A DNA stretch of 5,455 nucleotides, taken from assembly GCA_002690445.1 (NCBI GenBank), contig NZER01000026.1:5327-10781 (forward strand), written 5' to 3'. Shown piece by piece: positions 1 through 5,455 of the stretch. Position 1 is the first letter of the stretch, and the number at the start of each line of letters is the position of its first letter. The notes under the pieces are model-generated. The model saw only the letters and a list, made by a program, of their open reading frames with translations. It did no database searches and was not told the origin of the DNA. A program made the position numbers and the translations under genes. The stretch comes from Candidatus Pacearchaeota archaeon (GTDB taxonomy: Archaea; Nanoarchaeota; Nanoarchaeia; Pacearchaeales; GW2011-AR1).

Positions 1-1551
1 ATCAAGCTCATTTGTGTTCATGAACCAATAGTTTTGAAGAGCGTTTTGCGTTTTGGAATCGCCGGTGGCTTTCCCACCGATCTTTTCAATTCTGTAAGCC
101 AGCGTCTCGGTATACGAACCAGGGTCTGTATATGCTTCATCAAGAGGGGTTATATCGGCTGCTATATTTGAATCGTCAAGGCTGCTCAGTGCTGCAACAA
201 CGCCACTGATGGTTTTTAAACTATCTATACTATTAGAATATCGATGCGCGCCGGTCGTATCCATAGCTGCCTTTCTTGTTGTGTTATTCTCCCCTATAAA
301 CATGCAATCATCAGTTACAGACAAATAATTATTATGCATAAATGCCAACATATCACGAAAATCAACGGCTTTATAACTTACATCTTCATTGTCGGATAAA
401 GTCTTGATTATGTCGCTGTCCGTAGAACCTTCACTATATTCGTTAATCAGTTTAAGACTCACATTGTTTATTTTAACGTTATATGGTGGTTTTGACAACT
501 GATCACTAAATGATTCTTTGAGAACTTTTAAAAATCGAGAAGAGCAACCAACATCTTCTATTATAGTTCTATATGTGGATGTGTCTGTATTGTTGTCAAG
601 CGGAAAATCGATTTTCATATAATAAGGAAATTTGCTTCTAGTGTACGAAGATTCAGCTCTTTGAGTTGTGTACAATTTGACTATAGCGTCTGAATCCAAA
701 AAGACGTTTTTCATTTTATGTGTAATGTATGTTTCGGTTGAAGCCGAAAGTGCATTTTCTTTTAAGCCACTTGCTAGATAATTTGTTGTTAAATAAGTAT
801 AAGACTTGTTTTTTTCCACCAACTGATCAGAGGATGCAACGCGCGGATCGAAGCCTATTTGTCGTAAAGCTATTCTATTGAAACTAAACAAACCATCAAC
901 ATCTTCATATTGATTTTCCAAAGTTACAAAGTTTAAAAGATCTTCATCAAAAAGATCTAAGTCTGCAGATCCTGCTCCCAGATCATAACTTTGTAGATCT
1001 GTAAGAAGATAATAGTTTGGAATGGTTAAGACGGAACTTGCATTCCTTATATAATCTTGATATTGGGGTAAGTAATTGTTATACTCATAAGAAATTTGTA
1101 TTTCATCGACCGCGGTTCTCAGCAGCTTTTCTTCTATTTTTGGATATGGTTTTTCATATGTAAAGTAGTGTGTATTAAAAACGTTTTCATTGTATAACCC
1201 ACTATAGATTTGATCACCGTAGGTTCCTCCCATAAAGATTGTTTTCCAATGCACATCACTGTCTACATTTCCGCTAGCGAGAATTCTGACGGGAGCGCGT
1301 TTTGATGGAAAAACAACCGTATCGGATATGTTTTCGACAAATTCTGGGTCCGTATTAATTTTTATAGTATCGAAATAATCACTAAGAGGATCGGTTGTAG
1401 AAAAATCTATGAATTCTAATTCATAGGTGGTCGTACCTTCTATGTTTTCTGACTCTTCGACATTCCAATAGCCACCAATGGCGTTTCTGAAAACATCTTC
1501 TGAACCAGTTAATAAACTAGGACTTAAAAATTGACACTGTTTACCGGGCAT
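1..1551 (-). CDS. Large putative phage structural protein, N-terminal 517 residues (3' end cut by window edge)
   Basis: The frame opens at ATG 1551-1549 and stays open for 517 codons to the left edge, so the C-terminus is missing. The start is supported by the TAATG overlap with the stop of the upstream gene and by an AGGAGG about 12 bases before it. The protein begins MPGKQCQFLSPSLLTGSEDV. It is rich in Asp, Ser, Thr, Asn and Tyr, with only three Cys (6, 336, 416), no signal peptide, no membrane helix and no enzyme motif I recognise. Tyr-rich stretches lie around residues 118-190. Near the visible end a segment at 482-510 reads ETLAYRIEKIGG, then a Gly/Lys/Thr linker, then QNALQNYWF. It looks like a conserved structural motif, and I have an unverified impression of similar segments in large marine phage virion proteins. 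Length, composition and position suggest a tail, baseplate or other virion component. The coding call is firm; the function is inferred. Confidence 0.85.
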   Translation of the reverse strand, partial: MPGKQCQFLSPSLLTGSEDVFRNAIGGYWNVEESENIEGTTTYELEFIDFSTTDPLSDYFDTIKINTDPEFVENISDTVVFPSKRAPVRILASGNVDSDVHWKTIFMGGTYGDQIYSGLYNENVFNTHYFTYEKPYPKIEEKLLRTAVDEIQISYEYNNYLPQYQDYIRNASSVLTIPNYYLLTDLQSYDLGAGSADLDLFDEDLLNFVTLENQYEDVDGLFSFNRIALRQIGFDPRVASSDQLVEKNKSYTYLTTNYLASGLKENALSASTETYITHKMKNVFLDSDAIVKLYTTQRAESSYTRSKFPYYMKIDFPLDNNTDTSTYRTIIEDVGCSSRFLKVLKESFSDQLSKPPYNVKINNVSLKLINEYSEGSTDSDIIKTLSDNEDVSYKAVDFRDMLAFMHNNYLSVTDDCMFIGENNTTRKAAMDTTGAHRYSNSIDSLKTISGVVAALSSLDDSNIAADITPLDEAYTDPGSYTETLAYRIEKIGGKATGDSKTQNALQNYWFMNTNELD

Positions 1552-2219
1552 TAGTAGCTACCGCCTCCTGTAGAGGTTCCTGTTGTGGTGATGGTTATGC
1601 TTCCAGTCGCTCCAAGAGCGGACATATTTGCCGCTTTAAGTGGCGCTGTTTTAACTTTCCTAAAAGCATATTTACTTTCTAATCTGTAAGAAGATGAAAT
1701 AGCTGATAATATAAAAGGTGTGAATGAGCCACTAATCACGTTACCAAATCCTGTTATTTCGTCTAGGGTGTAATCGCTTTTATTATATTTGGCATCCAGC
1801 TTTGTTATTTCTGCGTCTGGGTATACAATATCAAATGTTTTTGTAGTAGTATCGCTGTCGGATTCTGTGATTGTAAGATCGGAAGGATCGCCAACATTAG
1901 AGTAAGAATTCCATATCTCGTCACTGTCCTCTGTTATCTCTTTCCAAATAGCAAAGTCGCCGGCTGCATAGTCAAAGTCCTCAACCCTATCAGGTAGTGA
2001 GTGCTGCGCAGCGCCGTCGTCATAATATATACCAACTGAATAAGGATACCATACAATTTTGAAACTATCAGCAGTAATTAAACCATCGCTTCCAACTTCT
2101 GTTTGGATACTTATTGTTGGGAGAAAACCAGTGTCCTCATAGCCTCTAGGCGCGCCGGCTATAGATTCAGCAAGTTCTTCTAATTCTTCTTCGGTAAAGA
2201 CGCCTTCGGTGTATGCCAT
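1551..2219 (-). CDS. Acidic 222-residue protein of unknown function, probable virion component
   Basis: I do not recognise a family. The complete frame starts at ATG 2219-2217, preceded by AAAGGA with a 7-base spacer, and ends in TAA overlapping the next start. Residues 9-21 form a short acidic segment (TEEELEELAESIA) likely to be helical. Residues 30-170 alternate polar and hydrophobic residues, with many Asp, Ser, Thr and Tyr, consistent with beta structure. Residues 178-195 are locally basic (YRLESKYAFRKVK onward). The tail 205-222 is low-complexity Thr/Gly/Ser ending GGGSY. There is no Cys, signal peptide, membrane segment or catalytic motif. It sits 23 bases after the 181-residue gene and overlaps the following large gene by one base, so all three are probably made together. 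A small tail, decoration or adaptor protein would fit, but that rests on context and composition only. Confidence 0.87.
   Translation of the reverse strand: MAYTEGVFTEEELEELAESIAGAPRGYEDTGFLPTISIQTEVGSDGLITADSFKIVWYPYSVGIYYDDGAAQHSLPDRVEDFDYAAGDFAIWKEITEDSDEIWNSYSNVGDPSDLTITESDSDTTTKTFDIVYPDAEITKLDAKYNKSDYTLDEITGFGNVISGSFTPFILSAISSSYRLESKYAFRKVKTAPLKAANMSALGATGSITITTTGTSTGGGSY
1564..1569 (-). promoter_or_regulatory. Ribosome binding site inside the end of the upstream gene
   Basis: The minus strand reads AGGAGG here, 12 bases before the ATG at 1551. That spacing is longer than the usual 5-9 bases. The site lies within the last codons of the 222-residue gene, where it also encodes part of the terminal Gly-Gly-Gly-Ser-Tyr. 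Together with the TAATG stop/start overlap it suggests that translation of the large downstream gene is coupled to that of the 222-residue gene. Confidence 0.6.
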
Positions 2220-2226
2220 TTTGTAA

Positions 2227-2232
2227 TCCTTT
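2227..2232 (-). promoter_or_regulatory. Ribosome binding site of the 222-residue gene
   Basis: AAAGGA on the minus strand, 7 bases before ATG 2219. It fills part of the 23-base gap after the TAA of the 181-residue gene and decides the start: no other in-frame ATG nearby has such a site. The gap shows no terminator hairpin, so transcription probably continues through it. Confidence 0.75.
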
Positions 2233-2242
2233 AATAATTATC

Positions 2243-2788
2243 TTACTTCTTAAAATATTTTAACGTGCCAGTGCTTTTATCTGCATTTAATTCTGCAAGG
2301 TCACCAGCAATCTTTGTAGCATTTTGATTTTTTAAAACTAAATCCGCTGTACTTTTTTTTAATTCTATAGCTCTTGTTAAGTTTTCATCGAGAGTATAGA
2401 AGGGGTCAGTTGAGCTTGGAAACTTGCCGGTTGCAGTTAAACTTTTGTTTTTCTTTTTTGATAAGTCTGTATCGATGTTGGGGTTAGAAACAACACTGTC
2501 TTCTTCACCTATCAAACTATAATCTTCATATTTTTCAACATTTGTTATTAATGTAATACCGACGGTTTCTAATACGTCTGAAGAGAGTGTTGTTGTATTG
2601 TTAACATTGATCTCTACGTGGCCAATATTTGTCATTTTGTCCGCCATCGTTATAATTTGATAAGTTTGACTTTGAGCTTCGGTGTCCACTCTTCTGCCTT
2701 TTACGAACTTAGTTTTTGATTGCTTTTTCCGTGATTCTCTAAAGTTTGGGTCTTTAATATTGGTAAATGTAGTTTGTTGAAATGACAT
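2243..2788 (-). CDS. Lys-rich 181-residue protein with basic N-terminus, unknown function
   Basis: No family recognised. The complete frame starts at ATG 2788-2786, with AAGGA 8 bases upstream, and ends in TAA at 2243-2245. Residues 17-33 are strongly basic (RESRKKQSKTKFVKGRR), which could bind nucleic acid or an acidic partner surface. Residues 40-85 look beta-rich (TYQIITMAD, HVEINVNNTTTL, VGITLITNVEKY). A second Lys cluster lies at 111-115, and residues 134-170 look helical (LTRAIELKKSTADLVLK, IAGDLAELNAD). There is no Cys or Trp, no signal peptide and no membrane segment. Its Lys richness contrasts with the acidic proteins on both sides, so electrostatic pairing with a neighbour is conceivable. 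It lies 83 bases after the stop of the 860-residue frame and 23 bases before the next gene. A small virion or assembly protein is the best guess, from context only. Confidence 0.87.
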   Translation of the reverse strand: MSFQQTTFTNIKDPNFRESRKKQSKTKFVKGRRVDTEAQSQTYQIITMADKMTNIGHVEINVNNTTTLSSDVLETVGITLITNVEKYEDYSLIGEEDSVVSNPNIDTDLSKKKNKSLTATGKFPSSTDPFYTLDENLTRAIELKKSTADLVLKNQNATKIAGDLAELNADKSTGTLKYFKK

Positions 2789-2871
2789 TTTTTATTTCCT
2801 TATTATACTTAGCGCTCTAATGCAAATATACAGTGATCTAGATCTTCTCCATCTTCTCGAACGTCCCACCT
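2789..2871 (-). other. 83-base gap between the 860-residue frame and the 181-residue gene
   Basis: This is the largest non-coding stretch in the window. On the minus strand it begins GA-rich, continuing the composition of the preceding gene. It contains a 10-base palindrome GATCTAGATC (2844-2835), then an AT-rich part with TATAAT (2807-2802) and the ribosome binding site. I see no stable GC-rich hairpin with a T tract, so no intrinsic terminator. The first part may not be true spacer: frame 0 is open after the TGA as far as TAA 2811-2809, and the +1 frame is open as far as TAG 2840-2838. Confidence 0.6.
2797..2801 (-). promoter_or_regulatory. Ribosome binding site of the 181-residue gene
   Basis: AAGGA on the minus strand with an 8-base A-rich spacer before ATG 2788. 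A TATAAT lies directly upstream at 2807-2802. A transcript started from that hexamer would begin at or after the ribosome binding site, so the site is more likely used on a longer message arriving from upstream. Confidence 0.75.
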
Positions 2872-2918
2872 TCAAACGTCTTCTCGATCGTAATCGTCGG
2901 TACTTTCTCCATAATCAT
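2838..2918 (-). other. Alternative C-terminus or 26-codon overlapping frame at the end of the large gene
   Basis: In the +1 frame relative to the 860-residue protein, the minus strand is open from just after a TAA at 2957-2955 to TAG at 2840-2838. Read from ATG 2918 it gives 26 residues, including VPTITIEKTFEGG and ending FEKMEKI, which looks like a plausible beta-strand C-terminus. No Shine-Dalgarno sequence precedes either ATG (2918 or 2912), so an independent small gene is unlikely. Removing or skipping one A in the AAA at 2906-2904 would fuse the large protein smoothly to this tail (DNDYGE then VPTITIEK). Third positions in this frame are unusually GC-rich compared with the rest of the window, which argues against it being coding. 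It could be a true frameshifted end, an indel, or chance in GA-rich DNA. Confidence 0.3.
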
Positions 2919-5455
2919 TATCACATGTATCTGGATAAGAATACATCGCCCCGATTACACTATCAAGCATTGTTTTTCGAAGGTCTTCGTCGTCTGTCAG
3001 ACCTTCAATTCTAGCAACCTCATCGGCCCACCCTGGCATCACTTCAGAGCATTTGCCTAGGCTTCCTTCCTCGCTCACTTCTTCACCTTCGCCAACGTGG
3101 CCAACGCCCACATCCCCAGCGAATGACACATAAAGAACTCCATAAATATCCCCAGAATCCCCATGAGATCCGGCAGAAGAATATGAGATAGTACTTTGAA
3201 AAGCTTTTGATTGTGTTGTCCCAACGAGAGCGTTAACAGCTCGTCCTATAGTTCCTGTGATTTTGTGGTATATATCTGTGTGGAAATTATGAAACGCTTC
3301 ATTGAAGGAATATAAAGCTTCGTAGTTTCCAGAGTAAGGCGCAATACTATCGATAATAGTTTGGGCGGCTTCTAATATTTTTTCTGTATCTCCGTCATAT
3401 AAATCATAAACTAAATCTTGATGGATACAATAAATAACGGGCGCCATAATCCAGGGAGCCTCTTGAAGATTTCCAGAATAATAATTCGTAATTCCTTTAT
3501 TAAAAAATTCATTATAATCTCCTGTTGCAGGATTATATGAAAAATCAGACGTTACAACTTCCATAAATTCATCTAGTTTATCTCTAGCAGATCCAAAATG
3601 ATCCATGAGAGCACTTGCCACCTCAATTGTTCGATCTTCAATTGTGATATCAACCGTATATCCCGTACTATCACTATAATACGCAATATCATCATCATAA
3701 AAATCTTGGAACGAAAAACAAGCTAGACGATAGTCTGGGATTCCAGAGGATATAGAATCTGTTTGTCGCGGAACAAAGTTTCTGATTGTGAGATAGTCGG
3801 TTTCTTGTGATATTAGTAAAACATCTTCGTAAGCTGGTGAAGCGTCCGAATAATAGCCAGGCGCGGGCAGCCCATATACATCTAGACCCGAATTCGTTTG
3901 ATTGGAGAATGTAGTTGTTTTGCTTAAGGGATATTCTACGTCTTCATCAAAATCACAAGAAATAACTATGTCACCATCATTCTCTGTTCTTGTAATCGAC
4001 GCAGCGCTAAATCTGAATGAGTTATAAGGAGTAATATTGATACCAAATTCGGATAATTTAGTGACACTGAAAAATCGATTAATTAGTGCAACTGTTCTAA
4101 AAGCTTTTTCATAATCAAAGAAAAAGAAGCCGCGGTTTCTAACCAATGCATCTGTATCGTAAGACGAGAACAGATTGTCTAGGAGGTCCGTGAGATCATC
4201 GCTCAAACCCTCTTGCACTGCGAGTGATAGACTAAGATCTTCGACTTCTTGTTCGTTGTCTTCGGTGGATGAGTATATCGCGTTTCTTGATATAAAGCTT
4301 TGATCGGGATAAATATATTCATCCGATTTAGATCTCCAATCTTCATCAAAAGTTGAATCTGCTAAATCTGTTATATCCGGTTCTCTTAAATCAAGAAATT
4401 TCGAATTTCTATGTAGTATATTCTTTAACGGGGTTCCTCTTTCAACGGCGATATTTGCAGTAACAACCCTCTTTCTAAAACGCGCGTATAGTTTACCAAC
4501 CGATGTTGCAGAGGATTTACTCGGGAACAAGCTTCTGAGGTCGTCTAATTTTCTTATTATTTTCGCTGTATCTTCGGGGGTTTGTATCGTTGCTGATATT
4601 TGATCCAGCATATCATTTAAATCTGTGTCACTTACATCGTAAAAGTCTTCTTCTTTAAATTTGGTAACAAAATCTTCAAAATATTTTACTATTTCATCGT
4701 GACTGATATTGTCACCTTTATAATATTGGCCCGAGATGGATTGAATAGGATTTTGGTCATAAACAATTTCTTGAGAATCAACATATGAGGTTACTACACT
4801 CTGCAGTTCACCATTAGAAAAAACCTTTTCATATGTTACATCACTGGTTATTTTATCTAAAAGTATCTTATTTTTGACAACATCTGCGATATCTGAATCG
4901 CTGTATTCATATAAAGATGCAAACGCGAAAGTGTACCAAAACGAAGGTTCATTATCAAAAAAATCCCAACTATAGGCAGTACTAAAAGCACCATCGTCAT
5001 TCGCGGCCGTACTATCGACGCCGAGTTTGTATTCAACGGATGTTCGAAATTTTATTATTTTTTGACCAGACTCTGTAAACATATCATCTTGTCTTGTCCA
5101 GACAGAATTGGATGCATTCATGTCTAAGGTCAATAAATTATATCTAGTATTATAGAGGCCCGCAATGCCCTCTAACAAACCAAAGTATGTTTCTACTTCT
5201 GGGGAGAAAATGTCGGGCTGAGTGCGATATTCATAATAAGCGCTAAAAATATTTTTATTACCATCTGTGACTGACTGCCAGTCCTCCTCTTCAAGCCCAA
5301 ACATATCACTAGTTGTCGCAGAAGCCCAATTTGCTGCATGTAAGCAATACACATTTAAACCGTTTATTTTTGAAATAATATCATCATCTAATGATGAACC
5401 GCCTTCAGCGCACTGAGCGTCTTCAGTACTGGTTATAAAAATAGATATATATGTA
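2872..5455 (-). CDS. Very large putative phage structural protein, C-terminal 860 residues (5' end beyond window)
   Basis: The frame is open from the right edge (first full codon at 5454) to TGA 2874-2872, giving 860 visible residues. An in-frame GTG at 5352 is not a convincing start: 34 further codons upstream read on without a stop. Numbering from 5454, the protein is acidic and rich in Asp, Ser, Tyr and Phe, with no membrane segment, signal or catalytic signature I recognise. Residues 439-452 hold a striking RNRGFFFFDYEKAF, followed by beta-rich sequence (SFRFSAASI, GDIVISCDFDEDVEYPL). Residues 779-818 are Gly/Glu/Val-rich and encoded by much GC-richer DNA. The last 20 or so residues are very acidic (DTCDNDYGESTDDYDREDV). 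It is the first of four co-directional genes. The size and context suggest a major tail, baseplate or fibre-type virion protein, by inference only. The exact C-terminus is uncertain because alternative frames are open around the stop. Confidence 0.85.
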   Translation of the reverse strand, partial: TYISIFITSTEDAQCAEGGSSLDDDIISKINGLNVYCLHAANWASATTSDMFGLEEEDWQSVTDGNKNIFSAYYEYRTQPDIFSPEVETYFGLLEGIAGLYNTRYNLLTLDMNASNSVWTRQDDMFTESGQKIIKFRTSVEYKLGVDSTAANDDGAFSTAYSWDFFDNEPSFWYTFAFASLYEYSDSDIADVVKNKILLDKITSDVTYEKVFSNGELQSVVTSYVDSQEIVYDQNPIQSISGQYYKGDNISHDEIVKYFEDFVTKFKEEDFYDVSDTDLNDMLDQISATIQTPEDTAKIIRKLDDLRSLFPSKSSATSVGKLYARFRKRVVTANIAVERGTPLKNILHRNSKFLDLREPDITDLADSTFDEDWRSKSDEYIYPDQSFISRNAIYSSTEDNEQEVEDLSLSLAVQEGLSDDLTDLLDNLFSSYDTDALVRNRGFFFFDYEKAFRTVALINRFFSVTKLSEFGINITPYNSFRFSAASITRTENDGDIVISCDFDEDVEYPLSKTTTFSNQTNSGLDVYGLPAPGYYSDASPAYEDVLLISQETDYLTIRNFVPRQTDSISSGIPDYRLACFSFQDFYDDDIAYYSDSTGYTVDITIEDRTIEVASALMDHFGSARDKLDEFMEVVTSDFSYNPATGDYNEFFNKGITNYYSGNLQEAPWIMAPVIYCIHQDLVYDLYDGDTEKILEAAQTIIDSIAPYSGNYEALYSFNEAFHNFHTDIYHKITGTIGRAVNALVGTTQSKAFQSTISYSSAGSHGDSGDIYGVLYVSFAGDVGVGHVGEGEEVSEEGSLGKCSEVMPGWADEVARIEGLTDDEDLRKTMLDSVIGAMYSYPDTCDNDYGESTDDYDREDV

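Noticed and set aside
938..958. Inverted repeat AGATCTT ... AAGATCT with a 7-base loop.
   Set aside because: It lies inside the 517-residue coding frame and arises from repeated Asp-Leu and Asp-Phe codons. AGATCT is itself palindromic, and there is no T tract, so it is not a terminator.
2802..2807. TATAAT on the minus strand as a promoter -10 element, or a T4-like late promoter (TATAATAA).
   Set aside because: There is no TTGACA-like hexamer at 17 bases. A start 6-7 bases downstream would fall at or past the ribosome binding site of the 181-residue gene. In AT-rich DNA the match is easily due to chance.
2835..2844. Palindrome GATCTAGATC as an operator or attachment site.
   Set aside because: It is a short isolated palindrome with no partner copy and no regulator gene in view, expected by chance at this scale.
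2852..2887. Direct repeat TCGAGAAGA, two copies 27 bases apart, as a tandem repeat.
   Set aside because: It is only 9 bases within GA-rich low-complexity DNA, and the flanking bases do not repeat at the same period.
2820..3014. 64-codon plus-strand ORF antisense to the end of the large gene and the adjacent gap.
   Set aside because: It has no Shine-Dalgarno sequence, opposes all other genes, and its Arg/Leu/His-rich product is what the complement of an Asp/Glu-rich coding strand would give. It is most likely a shadow.
5350..5352. GTG as the start codon of the large protein.
   Set aside because: The same frame is open for 34 more codons to the window edge with similar composition, and no Shine-Dalgarno precedes the GTG. 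The gene more likely starts outside the window.

Overview
The window looks like part of a virion structural gene block from an AT-rich tailed bacteriophage. This is an inference: no gene could be assigned to a named family. All four protein-coding genes lie on the minus strand and are read right to left. They cover almost the whole window, with gaps of 83, 23 and -1 bases. Purine-rich Shine-Dalgarno sequences precede the three visible starts, so translation is bacterial in type, which argues against a eukaryotic giant virus. The proteins are rich in Asp, Ser, Thr, Tyr and Asn, largely beta-strand in character. They lack signal peptides, membrane segments and recognisable enzyme motifs, as is common for phage tail, baseplate or capsid proteins. 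No tRNA, rRNA, CRISPR array, transposase or integrase is visible.

Layout in transcription order: (1) 5455-2872, the C-terminal 860 residues of a very large protein whose start lies beyond the right edge. An in-frame GTG at 5352 could be mistaken for its start, but the frame stays open to the edge. (2) 2871-2789, a short gap holding the ribosome binding site of the next gene. (3) 2788-2243, a 181-residue Lys-rich protein with a strongly basic N-terminus. (4) 2219-1551, a 222-residue acidic protein with a Gly/Ser/Thr tail. (5) 1551-1, the first 517 residues of another large protein, whose start overlaps the previous stop as TAATG; its end lies beyond the left edge.

The tight spacing suggests a single co-transcribed unit making proteins needed together: two very large ones and two small ones between them. 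The point most worth a second look is the 3' end of the 860-residue reading frame. After a GC-richer Gly/Glu segment, the annotated TGA is followed by 20 more in-frame sense codons before TAA. The +1 frame is also open there and encodes a convincing alternative C-terminus. This may reflect a base indel, recoding, or chance in a purine-rich stretch.
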